Source of the DNA: Streptomyces sp. MUM 178J
GTDB lineage: Bacteria > Actinomycetota > Actinomycetes > Streptomycetales > Streptomycetaceae
DNA length: 64,000 bases
Assembly: GCF_022414575.1 (NCBI RefSeq)
Contig: NZ_JADWYQ010000028.1
Span: 1-64,000, forward strand
Direction of reading: 5' to 3'
A program made the position numbers and the translations under genes. Of the stretch, positions 36,136 through 45,151 are shown one piece after another (the first letter of the stretch is position 1; each line of letters opens with the position of its first letter). The notes below the pieces were generated by a model. That model was not told the origin of the DNA. It worked only from the letters and a program-made list of their open reading frames with translations, and ran no database searches.

Positions 36136-38853
36136 GTGTCGGAAATCAAAGATCAGAAGTTCGTCTACGACTTCACCGAGGGCAACAAGGACCTCAAGGA
36201 CCTGCTCGGCGGAAAAGGTGCGAACCTCGCCGAGATGACCAACCTCGGTCTCCCCGTCCCCCCGGGCTTCACGATCACCACCGAGGCGTGCAAGGTCTAC
36301 CTCGACAGCGGCGAGGAGCCGCCCGCCCTGCGCGACGAGGTCAGCGCGCACCTGGCCGGCCTCGAGCAGACCATGGGCAAGAAGCTCGGCCAGGCCGACA
36401 ACCCGCTGCTGGTCTCCGTACGCTCCGGCGCCAAGTTCTCGATGCCCGGAATGATGGACACCGTCCTGAACATCGGCCTCTCCGACGACTCGGTCGCGGG
36501 TCTGGCCAAGCAGTCCGGCGACGAGCGGTTCGCCTGGGACTCCTACCGCCGTCTCATCCAGATGTTCGGCAAGACCGTCATGGGCGTCGACGGCGAGCTG
36601 TTCGAGGAGGCCCTCGACGAGGCCAAGGAGGCCAAGAAGGTCACCGTCGACACCGACCTGGACGCCGGCGACCTGCAGAAGCTGGTCAAGCGGTTCAAGA
36701 AGATCGTCAAGTCCGAGGCGGGCCGCGAGTTCCCCCAGGACCCGCGTGAGCAGATGGATCTGGCCATCCGCTCCGTCTTCGACTCCTGGAACACCGAGCG
36801 GGCCAAGCTCTACCGCCGCCAGGAGCGCATCCCCGGCGACCTCGGCACGGCCGTCAACGTCTGCTCCATGGTCTTCGGCAACCTCGGGCCCGACTCCGGC
36901 ACCGGCGTCGCCTTCACCCGCGACCCCGCCAGCGGCCACCAGGGCGTCTACGGCGACTACCTGCAGAACGCGCAGGGCGAGGACGTCGTCGCCGGCATCC
37001 GCAACACCGTGGCGCTCGCAGAGCTGGAGAACATCGACAAGAAGTCGTACGACCAGCTGATGCAGATCATGGAGACGCTCGAAACGCACTACAAGGACCT
37101 GTGCGACATCGAGTTCACCATCGAGCGCGGCCAGCTGTGGATGCTGCAGACCCGCGTCGGCAAGCGCACCGCGGGCGCGGCCTTCCGCATCGCCACACAA
37201 CTTGTCGACCAGGGCCTGATCGACGAGGCCGAGGCTCTGCAGCGGGTCAACGGCGCGCAGCTGGCGCAGCTGATGTTCCCGCGCTTTGACGACGGTGCGA
37301 AAGCCGAGCTGCTGGGCCGGGGCATCGCAGCCTCGCCGGGCGCGGCGGTCGGCAAGGCCGTCTTTGACTCCTACACGGCCGTCAAGTGGTCCCGCTCGGG
37401 TGAGAAGGTCATCCTCATCCGCCGCGAGACCAACCCCGACGACCTCGACGGCATGATCGCCGCCGAGGGAATCCTGACCTCCCGCGGCGGCAAGACCTCC
37501 CACGCCGCCGTCGTCGCCCGCGGCATGGGCAAGACCTGCGTCTGCGGCGCGGAGGAGCTCCAGGTGGACACCAAGCGCCGCAGGATGACCGCAGGCGACA
37601 GGGTGATCGAGGAGGGCGACGTCGTATCCATCGACGGCTCCAGCGGCAAGGTGTACCTCGGCGAGGTGCCCGTCGTGCCCTCCCCGGTCGTCGAGTACTT
37701 CGAGGGCCGGATGCACGCGGGCGCCGACGACGCCGACGAGCTGGTCGGAGCCGTCCACCGGATCATGGCGTACGCGGACCGGGTCCGCCGGCTGCGGGTG
37801 CGGGCCAACGCCGACAACGCCGAGGACGCCCTGCGGGCGCGGCGGTTCGGCGCCCAGGGCATCGGACTGTGCCGCACCGAGCACATGTTCCTCGGTGAGC
37901 GCCGCGAGATGGTCGAGAAGCTGATCCTCGCCGACCACGACGACGAGCGGCAGGAGGCGCTCGAAGCCCTGCTGCCGCTGCAGAAGCAGGACTTCATCGA
38001 GCTGTTCGAGGCCATGGACGGGCTGCCCGTCACCGTACGGCTGCTGGACCCGCCGCTGCACGAGTTCCTGCCCGACATCACCGATCTGTCGGTGCGCGTG
38101 GCGCTCGCCGAGGCCCGCCACGAGCCGCACGAGAACGAGCTGCGGCTGCTCCAGGCCGTGCACCGGCTGCATGAGCAGAACCCGATGCTGGGCCTGCGCG
38201 GCGTCCGCCTCGGCCTGGTCATCCCCGGACTGTTCACCATGCAGGTCCGGGCCATCGCCGAGGCCGCGGCCGAGCGGAAGAACGCCAAGGGAGACCCGCG
38301 CGCCGAGATCATGATCCCGCTGGTCGGCACCGTGCAGGAGCTGGAGATCGTCCGCGAGGAGGCCGAAGCGGTCATCGCGGAGGTCGAGGCCGCCAGCGGC
38401 GTGGAGCTGAAGCTGGCGCTCGGCACGATGATCGAGCTGCCGCGGGCCGCGCTGACTGCGGACCAGATCGCGGAGGCCGCCGAGTTCTTCTCCTTCGGCA
38501 CCAATGACCTCACCCAGACCGTGTGGGGCTTCTCCCGTGACGACGTGGAGGCCAGCTTCTTCACCGCCTACCTGGAAAAGGGCATCTTCGGCGTCTCCCC
38601 GTTCGAGACCATTGACAAGGACGGCGTGGGCAAGCTCGTTAGGGACGCCGTCGCGGCAGGCCGCGCCACCCGCCCGGATCTGAAGCTGGGCGTGTGCGGC
38701 GAGCACGGCGGCGACCCCGAGTCGGTGCACTTCTTCCATGAGGCCGGCCTCGACTACGTTTCCTGCTCGCCGTTCCGGATCCCGGTGGCGCGGCTGGAGG
38801 CGGGCCGGGCGGCCGCTGTGTCGTCGGGGGCTCCCGGCAGCGACTCGCGCTGA
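36136..38853 (+). CDS. ppdK: Pyruvate phosphate dikinase
   Basis: 905 aa from GTG 36136 (VSEIKDQKFVYDFTEGN). It interconverts pyruvate, ATP and phosphate with phosphoenolpyruvate, AMP and pyrophosphate. The N-terminal ATP-grasp domain has GGKGANLAEMTNLGLPVPPGF and the stretch PGMMDTVLNIGLS; the swivelling His domain carries TSRGGKTSHAAVVARGMGK with phospho-His; the C-terminal PEP barrel has the catalytic CGEHGGDPESVHFF. Length is normal. It stands alone, with a long structured leader before it and a strong terminator after it. Function in gluconeogenesis/PEP supply is established for the family. Confidence 0.96.
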   Translation: MSEIKDQKFVYDFTEGNKDLKDLLGGKGANLAEMTNLGLPVPPGFTITTEACKVYLDSGEEPPALRDEVSAHLAGLEQTMGKKLGQADNPLLVSVRSGAKFSMPGMMDTVLNIGLSDDSVAGLAKQSGDERFAWDSYRRLIQMFGKTVMGVDGELFEEALDEAKEAKKVTVDTDLDAGDLQKLVKRFKKIVKSEAGREFPQDPREQMDLAIRSVFDSWNTERAKLYRRQERIPGDLGTAVNVCSMVFGNLGPDSGTGVAFTRDPASGHQGVYGDYLQNAQGEDVVAGIRNTVALAELENIDKKSYDQLMQIMETLETHYKDLCDIEFTIERGQLWMLQTRVGKRTAGAAFRIATQLVDQGLIDEAEALQRVNGAQLAQLMFPRFDDGAKAELLGRGIAASPGAAVGKAVFDSYTAVKWSRSGEKVILIRRETNPDDLDGMIAAEGILTSRGGKTSHAAVVARGMGKTCVCGAEELQVDTKRRRMTAGDRVIEEGDVVSIDGSSGKVYLGEVPVVPSPVVEYFEGRMHAGADDADELVGAVHRIMAYADRVRRLRVRANADNAEDALRARRFGAQGIGLCRTEHMFLGERREMVEKLILADHDDERQEALEALLPLQKQDFIELFEAMDGLPVTVRLLDPPLHEFLPDITDLSVRVALAEARHEPHENELRLLQAVHRLHEQNPMLGLRGVRLGLVIPGLFTMQVRAIAEAAAERKNAKGDPRAEIMIPLVGTVQELEIVREEAEAVIAEVEAASGVELKLALGTMIELPRAALTADQIAEAAEFFSFGTNDLTQTVWGFSRDDVEASFFTAYLEKGIFGVSPFETIDKDGVGKLVRDAVAAGRATRPDLKLGVCGEHGGDPESVHFFHEAGLDYVSCSPFRIPVARLEAGRAAAVSSGAPGSDSR

Positions 38854-38962
38854 CGCCGCGGGGCCCGCCAGGCGCCTGCGGGCGCGCCTGCGAAGGGCGC
38901 CGGAGCCGCCGCGGGAGGATTCACCCTCACCGCACTCCTGCGGCGGCTCCGGGGTGAAAGAG

Positions 38963-39000
38963 GAAGGGGCGGACGCCTTGTGCGGGGCGTCCGCCCCTTC
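38963..39000. terminator. Terminator of ppdK
   Basis: A 15-bp perfect stem (GAAGGGGCGGACGCC and complement) with an 8-nt loop, about 110 bp after the ppdK stop. A second, longer imperfect hairpin (GGAGCCGCCGC ... GCGGCGGCTCC) lies just before it. Confidence 0.8.
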
Positions 39001-39494
39001 CGCTTGCCCGCGGGGCAAGGCGCACGCGGCATAGTCCCGCGGGCGCACGCCCGTTCCGTAACTGCTCTGAGAGCGCTCCGAGTTCTTGGCCCCCGGCCGG
39101 TCGCGGCGCATGCTTTCCCGCGGGCTTCCGCTGCCCGCTGTTGAATTCCGTACGTCCGTTCGCGCTAACGGCAATCGAATCTCTGCCATTCGCTGTGCAA
39201 AATCCGGGCGGGGCACGGCCGGTGGATCCCCATCCTCCGGCCGTGCCCCATTACCCATGCCGGGCACGGAGCCGCACCCTCCGCCAGCCGCCGCCGGACG
39301 CGCAAAGCCCCCCACGGTCTTCGCCACGTCACATCGGTGACAGAAGGATTCATGCCCGACGTCGTACAGCCTTTCGGTTGTCACCCCGGGCCCGCGAGGC
39401 GTTTCAACTGTGGCCGAAACTCCGTGGTGACGGCCTGTGATGGCGTGCATACTCGGGGATCGGGACAATTAGCGGATGCAACAGTGGGGGTTCA
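39001..39494. other. Gene-free interval between ppdK and the ArsR-type gene
   Basis: About 490 bp. I see no ORF with convincing Streptomyces codon bias; those that exist lack ribosome sites. It presumably holds the promoter of the downstream regulator gene (GGGACAATTAGCG near 39464 may be part of it). Confidence 0.45.
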
Positions 39495-40595
39495 GTGCTG
39501 CGTATCCATTTCACCGGGGACGATCTCGCAGGGGTGCGGATGGCGGCCAGGCCGGACGTGTTGTGGGAAACGATTCTGAGCTTTCACCGATTGCGGGACC
39601 GGCGCGGTGCGACGGTCTTCGGGGAATGGCGGTCCGAAACCCGCGCCCGGTTGAACGGTGAAACACGGCTGCTCTCCGCGCTGGTGCCGCCGAAGGGCTA
39701 TTTCCCGGACTTTCTGACCCCGCCGGAGGCGCGGGACGGGCTCGACGCGGGCCTCCAGGCCCTGCGCGCCACCCCGCCCGCTCGGCTGCGCGCCGAGCTG
39801 GCCCTGGCGGCCGCCGACCGCGCCTGTGTGCCCGGGCTGCCCGGCAGGCTCGCCGCGCTCGCCGAGGGGAGAGCCGAGCCGCTCGCCCGGCTCGTCGGCG
39901 CGCTGCACGGCTACTTCCGCGCCGCCGTCGAGCCGTACTGGCCCCATCTGCAGGCCAGGATCGAGGCGGACCGCGCCGTGCGCGGCCGTGCGATGCTGGA
40001 CGGCGGCCCCGACGAACTCCTCGACTCCCTGTCGCCCGTGCTGCGCTGGCGCGCACCCGTGCTGGAGGCGGACTACCCCGTCGACCGCGAACTGCACCTC
40101 GGCGGCCGGGGCCTGCTGCTCCAGCCGTCGTTCTTCTGCCGCGGGACGCCCGTGGTCTACCGCGACCCCACGCTGCCGCCGGTCCTCGTCTACCCGGTCG
40201 CGGACCGCTGCGGCCCGGCCTTCCACGAGCCCGGCGGGCCTTCCCTGGGCCGGCTGGTCGGCCACACCCGCTCCGCCGTTCTGCAGGCCATCCGCAGCGG
40301 CAGCACCACCAGCGAGCTGGCCCGCAGGGCGGGTGTGTCGCTCGCCTCCGCGAGCCAGCACGCGGCGGTGCTGCGCGAGGCCGGCCTGGTGGTGACCCTG
40401 CGCCACGGCAACTCCGTGCTGCATACGCTCACGCCGCTGGGCGCGGCGTTGCTGCGCGGCGGCGTCACCCCCGAGGCGCTGGGGGAGCCGCCGGGGTCCG
40501 TGCCGCCGGACGAGCCGGGGCCCGGGCGCCCGGAGGCGGCCGGACCCCGGCTTGCCCCGCCCGTCGCCCGGCTGCCGGCCCGGACGCCCGTCTGA
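39495..40595 (+). CDS. ArsR-type winged-helix regulator (DUF5937-like)
   Basis: 366 aa from GTG 39495. A large N-terminal domain (MLRIHFTGDDLAGVRMAARPD) of the DUF5937 kind precedes a C-terminal winged helix (GRLVGHTRSAVLQAIRSGST, then ELARRAGVSLASASQHAAVL, LREAGLVVTLRHGNSVLHTL). Such regulators are numerous in Streptomyces, often repressing a neighbouring gene; no obvious target is adjacent except the convergent PhoX-like gene. The last 40 residues are Pro/Gly-rich. Confidence 0.85.
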   Translation: MLRIHFTGDDLAGVRMAARPDVLWETILSFHRLRDRRGATVFGEWRSETRARLNGETRLLSALVPPKGYFPDFLTPPEARDGLDAGLQALRATPPARLRAELALAAADRACVPGLPGRLAALAEGRAEPLARLVGALHGYFRAAVEPYWPHLQARIEADRAVRGRAMLDGGPDELLDSLSPVLRWRAPVLEADYPVDRELHLGGRGLLLQPSFFCRGTPVVYRDPTLPPVLVYPVADRCGPAFHEPGGPSLGRLVGHTRSAVLQAIRSGSTTSELARRAGVSLASASQHAAVLREAGLVVTLRHGNSVLHTLTPLGAALLRGGVTPEALGEPPGSVPPDEPGPGRPEAAGPRLAPPVARLPARTPV

Positions 40596-40650
40596 CGGCT
40601 GACGGCAGCAGCCGGGTCCACGGCCCGTTGAACCGCCCACGGCCCCCGCG

Positions 40651-40738
40651 CCGGCTGCGGGCGGAGGGCTGTGAGCGGGCCGGCTGCGGGCGGAGGGGCT
40701 GCAAGCGGGCCGGCTGCGGGCGGAGGGGCTAGGAGCGG
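40651..40738. repeat. Three tandem copies of a 29-30 bp repeat
   Basis: Copies at 40651-40679, 40680-40709 and 40710-40738, each beginning CCGGCTGCGGGCGGAGGG. The third copy includes the last bases of the PhoX-like gene, including its stop, so the array seems to have grown from the end of that gene. Confidence 0.85.
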
Positions 40739-41889
40739 AACGGTCCCGTCACCTCGTAGGTGATCCCCCCGTACGAACTGCCGGACGTGCCGCGCTGGCT
40801 GGAGAGGTACAGCCGTGAGCCGTCCGGCGAGAAGGCGGGCCCGGTGATCTCGGAGCCGGACTGCCCCGTGATCCGCAGGAAGGGCGCGACCACCTCATCC
40901 GGGGTGATCACGCAGATCTCCATGTTGCCGCCGTCCTCCGCGACGAAGAGATCGCCGGACGTCGCGCCGGTGACGTTGTCGACGCCGGTCAGCGGCGCGG
41001 AGCCGCCCGGGACCAGAGAGTCGTCGTACGCCAGCTCGATCGTCTGAGCCGCCGCGTCGTACTGCCAGACGCGGTTGTCGCCCTTGGTGGTGAACCAGCA
41101 GGTGTCGTCGGCGTAGTAGCAGCCCTCGCCGCCGCTGAACCGCTTGGCCCCCGAGACCTGGTAGCGGGTCGCCGTCGGCGAGCCGTCCGGGTCGTATACC
41201 TCGCCCCAGGTGACCGGTCCCGAGGTGCCGGAACCCATCCGCAGCGCCTCCAGCGTGCCGGAGGACAGGTCGCCCCAGGTGTCCGGGGTGAAGCGGTAGA
41301 AGCAGCCGTTGCCGACGTCCTCCGTCAGGTAGATCACCTTCCGTACCGGGTCGGCCGCGGCCGCCTCGTGCTTGAACCGGCCCATGGCCGGACGCCGCAC
41401 CGCGGCCTGCACGCCCCACGGGTCGGTCTCGTACACATAGCCGCGGCTCACCTCCTCACACGACAGCCAGGTGTTCCACGGGGTCTTGCCGCCCGCGCAG
41501 TTCTGCCGCGTCGAGGAGAGGATGCGGTATGCGCCGGTGATCGCTCCGGTCGCGGAGAACGCGATGGCGCTCGCGCCTCCCGAGGGGTTCACCTCCGAGT
41601 TGGATACGTAGATCCAGCCACTGCCGTCGGCGTAGCAGGCGCCGCCGTCCGGGGCGCGGTGCCAGGTGTACGAGGTGGAGCCGACCCGCTCGCCGGTACG
41701 GGCGACGACACGGCTGGTGAAACCTTCAGGCAGGCGGATCCCGTTGGCGTCGGAGGGGCCGAGGGGGCCGTAGGGGCCGGTCCCGGGCTGGGCGGGGTCC
41801 GCCAGGGCCGCACCCCGCCACAGGGTGCCGCCGAAGGCGGCGGCCGAGGCGCCGATGACCGCTCCGCGCAGGAAACTGCGACGTTCCAC
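40729..41889 (-). CDS. Tat-exported PhoX-like (DUF839) protein
   Basis: 386 aa. Twin-arginine signal MERRSFLRGAVIGASAAAFG. The mature domain is a beta-propeller of the PhoX/DUF839 kind: WHRAPDGGACYADGSGWIYV, NCAGGKTPWNTWLSCEE, GRFKHEAAAADPVRKVIYLTED, GNGCFYRFTP, GGEGCYYAD. Related proteins are calcium/iron phosphatases acting outside the cell. Here the propeller is shorter than full PhoX (typically above 600 aa), so enzymatic activity is plausible but not certain. A perfect 7-1-7 palindrome lies upstream at 42003. Confidence 0.85.
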   Translation of the reverse strand: MERRSFLRGAVIGASAAAFGGTLWRGAALADPAQPGTGPYGPLGPSDANGIRLPEGFTSRVVARTGERVGSTSYTWHRAPDGGACYADGSGWIYVSNSEVNPSGGASAIAFSATGAITGAYRILSSTRQNCAGGKTPWNTWLSCEEVSRGYVYETDPWGVQAAVRRPAMGRFKHEAAAADPVRKVIYLTEDVGNGCFYRFTPDTWGDLSSGTLEALRMGSGTSGPVTWGEVYDPDGSPTATRYQVSGAKRFSGGEGCYYADDTCWFTTKGDNRVWQYDAAAQTIELAYDDSLVPGGSAPLTGVDNVTGATSGDLFVAEDGGNMEICVITPDEVVAPFLRITGQSGSEITGPAFSPDGSRLYLSSQRGTSGSSYGGITYEVTGPFRS

Positions 41890-42002
41890 TAGTCACTCCA
41901 GGATGGGGGGGATGCGCCGTCCCACGAGGCCGGGCGGCGTCGCGGGGCGGCGCGCTGACATTCACGTGTGCGGTGACGAGAGCGAAAGCTATGGGGGCTG
42001 AA

Positions 42003-42017
42003 TTGACGCAGCGTCAA
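42003..42017. promoter_or_regulatory. Perfect 7-1-7 palindrome upstream of the PhoX-like gene
   Basis: TTGACGC-A-GCGTCAA, 114 bp before the start codon of the minus-strand gene. A perfect palindrome of this size in an intergenic region suggests a dimeric regulator site; the regulator is unknown. Confidence 0.4.
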
Positions 42018-42186
42018 CAAGCAGTGACCTGCGGACGGCGACTGTCGTCAAGCACTGTTCTCCGTCGAGCCTGTTGACCCGGAGCCGGGGGGCCGCCCGC
42101 CCCGCGCCGACACCGTCCCCGACGCCCGCAACGGGCCGGATTCCTCCACCGCGTCCGGCCGGGCTCCTCTCGGGCGGAGCACCGGG

Positions 42187-42780
42187 TCAGGGTGTCTCCA
42201 GAAGCCTTTTGAGCGCCGCCAGCCGCTCCTTCCAGAACGCCTTGGAGGCGGCCACCGCCTCCGCGTCCGGAAGGTGGGTGTGGCCCAGGCCGACCTGGAT
42301 CCGGCCGTCGCCCTTGATCGTCAGATAGACGGAGATCCGGCTGGCCCCGCCGTCCCAGTCGGCCGTGAGCGACTTCGCCGGCCGCTGCGTACGGATGCGG
42401 AATCCGGGCTCCGGCAGCCAGCGCCGGCGTATGGAGCCGTCGGCGAAGGCATCGATGACGGCCGCGGCCGAGGCGTTCACCATCTTGCTCACGCTCGCCT
42501 GCCAGTCGCCCGAGGACGACTGGCCGACCTGGCGCATGCCGCGCTCCTGCTCATAGCCGACGGTCACCGACTGGGCGTGCCAGCCCGGCACCTGGTGCTC
42601 CTCGACCAGATGGCGGGCGATCTCGGCGTGGGTGCGGCCGGTCGCGCCCCAGCCGTCCAGCAGGGCGAACCACTCGTCCCAGTCCCGGCCGGTGGTCGCG
42701 CGCAGCGCCTCGCCGGTCAGCTGCTCGGTGATCCGCCTGCCGGCCGAGCGCGCCGCACCGGCGGCGTTTTCGCTGCTCAT
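42187..42780 (-). CDS. SRPBCC-like protein with N-terminal DUF4287-type segment
   Basis: 197 aa from ATG 42780 (MSSENAAGAARSAGRRITEQ). The N-terminal part (GRDWDEWFALLDGWGATGRT, HAEIARHLVEEHQVPGWHAQ, VTVGYEQERG) resembles DUF4287, a helical cap; the C-terminal part (KMVNASAAAVIDAFADG, RRRWLPEPGFRIR, ISVYLTIKGDGRIQVGLGHT) looks like a START/AHSA1 lipid-binding fold. Function unknown; such proteins may bind small hydrophobic ligands. A divergent VOC gene starts 149 bp away. Confidence 0.75.
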   Translation of the reverse strand: MSSENAAGAARSAGRRITEQLTGEALRATTGRDWDEWFALLDGWGATGRTHAEIARHLVEEHQVPGWHAQSVTVGYEQERGMRQVGQSSSGDWQASVSKMVNASAAAVIDAFADGSIRRRWLPEPGFRIRTQRPAKSLTADWDGGASRISVYLTIKGDGRIQVGLGHTHLPDAEAVAASKAFWKERLAALKRLLETP

Positions 42781-42928
42781 GTGGGCGAGGCTAGGACCGG
42801 GCCCGCGGTGTCGCAAACGCGAGCGGAAATTCTTCCGGCCGGAGCGATGAGTATGACCGTCCGCCCGGGTCCACCCCTCGAAAGCGCGGCGCACGGAAGC
42901 CGCACACGCCGGGAGCGAGAGGAAGACC

Positions 42929-43348
42929 ATGTCCCAGATGATCTTTGTGAACCTGCCCGTCAAGGACCTCGGGGCAGCCCGGTCGTTCTGGAGCAAGCTG
43001 GGCTACTCCTTCAACGAGCAGTTCAGCGATGACACGGCGGCCTGCCTGGTGTTCAGTGACACGATCTTCGCCATGCTGCTCACCGAGCCAAAGTTCAAGG
43101 AGTTCACCAGGAAGGACATCGCGGACGCCGCCACGTCCACCGAGGCCATCATCGCCCTGAGCGCCGAGAGCCGGGAGAAGGTCGACGAGCTGGCCGACGG
43201 GGCCCTCGCCGCGGGCGGCTCGCCGGCGAACGAACCCATGGACTACGGCTTCATGTACGGCCGCTCCTTCCAGGACCCCGACAGCCATCTGTGGGAGGTC
43301 GTCTGGATGGACGTCGAGGCCGCGGCCCAGGCCCCGGCGCAGGGCTGA
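42929..43348 (+). CDS. VOC (glyoxalase/bleomycin-resistance) family protein
   Basis: 139 aa from ATG 42929 with GAGGAAG before it. One beta-alpha-beta-beta-beta module plus part of the second (MIFVNLPVKDLGAARSFWSK, FAMLLTEPKFKEF, then YGRSFQDPDSHLWEVVWMD). The family includes metal-dependent lyases, dioxygenases and ligand-binding resistance proteins; the Glu of LWEVVW is the usual metal ligand position. Divergent from the SRPBCC-like gene. Substrate unknown. Confidence 0.88.
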   Translation: MSQMIFVNLPVKDLGAARSFWSKLGYSFNEQFSDDTAACLVFSDTIFAMLLTEPKFKEFTRKDIADAATSTEAIIALSAESREKVDELADGALAAGGSPANEPMDYGFMYGRSFQDPDSHLWEVVWMDVEAAAQAPAQG

Positions 43349-43429
43349 GGAGGCGGCCGAACCCGGGCGGCGGAACCCGGGCGGCCGAGCGCGGGCCGCC
43401 GGGCGCGGGCCGCCGGGCGCGCCAGGGCC

Positions 43430-44362
43430 TCAGGCGGCCTCGCCGAGCCCCTGGTACGTCACCTTCGTCAGCTGCTCCGACGCCGCCCACAGCCGTTCGC
43501 CCATCACATCGTCGCGCGTCCGGCGCGCCCGCCAGGACGGCGCGGGCGCGCCGCGCCACATCGCCAGCCGCGGCCCGGTGAACGAGTCCTGGCGCACGCC
43601 CGGCGCGGTGGCCGCGTACAGGCTCGGCAGCGCCCCGGACTCCGCGGGCTGGGCGACGAGGCGGTTGCCCAGCTCCATGATCCGCTCGACGCCCTTGCGG
43701 CCCTCCATCCTCGCCCCCGCGGTCTGGAGACCGGTGGCCGCGTAGCCGGGGTGCGCCGCCGCGGCCAACACATCGGCGTCGGCCGCCTGCAGCCGCCGCG
43801 CCAGCTCATGGACGAACAGCAGGTTCGCCGTCTTGGAGCGGGAGTAGGCGGCCCAGCGCCGGTAGCGGCGCTCGCTGTTGAGGTCCCCCGTGTCGACGTC
43901 GGCCAGCGCGTGCATGATGCTGGACACGCTCACCACCCGTGCGCCGGGCGTCGTCAGCAGCCGGGGCATCAGCAGCCCGGTCAGCGCGAAGTGCCCGAGG
44001 TGGTTGACTCCGAACTGCGTCTCGAAGCCGTCGGCGGTCCGCCGGTACGGCAAGGCCATCACCCCGGCGTTGTTGATCAGCAGGTCGAGCCGGTCGTACG
44101 GGAGGTCCGCGGCGAACGCCCGCACCGAGGACAGATCTGCCAGGTCGAGCCGCCGGAACTCCGCCTCGGCCCGCGGCGCCGCCGCCCTGATCCGCCGCTC
44201 CGCCTCCCGGCCGCGCGCCTCGCTGCGGCACGCCAGCACCACCCGGGCGCCGCGCCGGGCCAGCTCCCGGGCTGTGACCAGCCCGATGCCGCTGCTGGCG
44301 CCGGTGACCACCGCGACGCGACCACGCTGATCGGGAATGTCGTCCGCGCTCCAGCCCGCCAT
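43430..44362 (-). CDS. Short-chain dehydrogenase/reductase
   Basis: 310 aa from ATG 44362. Rossmann motif VVTGASSGIGLVTARELARRGA, NNAG (LLINNAGVMALPYR), Ser and the YSRSK tetrad (YxxxK). Subfamily with LGHFALTGLLMPRLL resembles retinol-dehydrogenase/oxidoreductase SDRs acting on ketones or alcohols. An upstream in-frame extension lacks a ribosome site. A repeat-rich stretch precedes it, and the VOC gene ends 82 bp beyond its stop. Confidence 0.9.
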   Translation of the reverse strand: MAGWSADDIPDQRGRVAVVTGASSGIGLVTARELARRGARVVLACRSEARGREAERRIRAAAPRAEAEFRRLDLADLSSVRAFAADLPYDRLDLLINNAGVMALPYRRTADGFETQFGVNHLGHFALTGLLMPRLLTTPGARVVSVSSIMHALADVDTGDLNSERRYRRWAAYSRSKTANLLFVHELARRLQAADADVLAAAAHPGYAATGLQTAGARMEGRKGVERIMELGNRLVAQPAESGALPSLYAATAPGVRQDSFTGPRLAMWRGAPAPSWRARRTRDDVMGERLWAASEQLTKVTYQGLGEAA

Positions 44363-44534
44363 GGGTGAGCCCCTCGCTCGTCGGTGACGTCGGTGCCGTT
44401 TGCGTCGACAGTGTGTGCGACGGCCCTGTGCGAGGGGCAGCCTACGCCCTGCGGCCGCGGGGGGCCCGGCCCCCGGACCCCCCGCGCCTCGGTCTCCCCC
44501 GGCTGCCTGGCCTGGCTCCTGCCACGGCTGCCTG

Positions 44535-44610
44535 CCCCAGTCACCTCCCCCAGTCACCTCCCCCAGTCACCTCCCCCAGCTACCTCCCCCAGCTACCTCC
44601 CCCAGCTACC
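44535..44610. repeat. 13-bp minisatellite
   Basis: Three copies of CCCCAGTCACCTC then two and a partial copy of CCCCAGCTACCTC, at 44535-44610. The following sequence to about 44800 contains decayed GGGGTGCCCTCA-type repeats, so the whole stretch upstream of the SDR gene is low-complexity and non-coding. Confidence 0.9.
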
Positions 44611-44797
44611 GCTGGGGGTGCCCTCAGGGGTGCCCTCAGGGGTGATCCCAGGCGTGCCCCCGGAGATTCCCCCGGGTTCCAGGAGATTCCCCCGGGCCCC
44701 CCGGAGGTGCCTCCAGCGGTGTGGCCCCGGCGGGTGCCCCGGAGGTGACCTCAGGGGTGCCCCGGCGATGGCCCCGGAGATTCCCCTGGAGGTGCCC

Positions 44798-45151
44798 TCA
44801 GGCGTGTCCCCCGGCGGGGCTGAATTCCGAGGTCCGGCAGGCGAAGATCTTCACGGTCACCTCGTCGTCGTCCAGGCAGCGCCCCGACTCAAGGTCGAAA
44901 CGCTGCTTGAGCAGCGGGGACGCCACGAACGGCCGGCCCTGCGCAGAGCCGAGCAGCCCGCGGGAGAGGACCTGCGCCCCGGTGAACGGATCGCGGTTGT
45001 CGATCGCGTACGTACGGCCCGCACGGTCCATGAACAGCGCCGCCTGGCGGCCGTCCGGAAGCAGCGCCGCGATGCCCCGGCCGGGCGTGAGCCGGGACAG
45101 CTCGCACACGGCCAGCCAGCTGTCGTCGTCGAGACGGAGTTCGAGCGTCAT
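44798..45151 (-). CDS. nirD: Nitrite reductase small subunit
   Basis: 117 aa from ATG 45151, overlapping the nirB stop (ATGA). A Rieske-like fold lacking the Cys-His ligands, as usual for NirD (WLAVCELSRLTPGRGIAALL, QAALFMDRAGRTYAIDNRDPF, GRPFVASPLLKQRFDLESGRC, VTVKIFACRTSEF). With NirB it reduces nitrite to ammonia in the cytoplasm using NAD(P)H. Last gene of the operon. Confidence 0.9.
   Translation of the reverse strand: MTLELRLDDDSWLAVCELSRLTPGRGIAALLPDGRQAALFMDRAGRTYAIDNRDPFTGAQVLSRGLLGSAQGRPFVASPLLKQRFDLESGRCLDDDEVTVKIFACRTSEFSPAGGHA

Noticed and set aside
39086..39440. ORFs in the ppdK-ArsR gap
   Set aside because: Codon bias inconsistent between overlapping frames and no ribosome site.
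36034..39468. 1144-aa open frame antisense to ppdK
   Set aside because: Shadow of a real gene; low complexity in amino-acid terms, no recognisable domain.
44535..44610. CRISPR-like array
   Set aside because: 13-bp tandem units without spacers.
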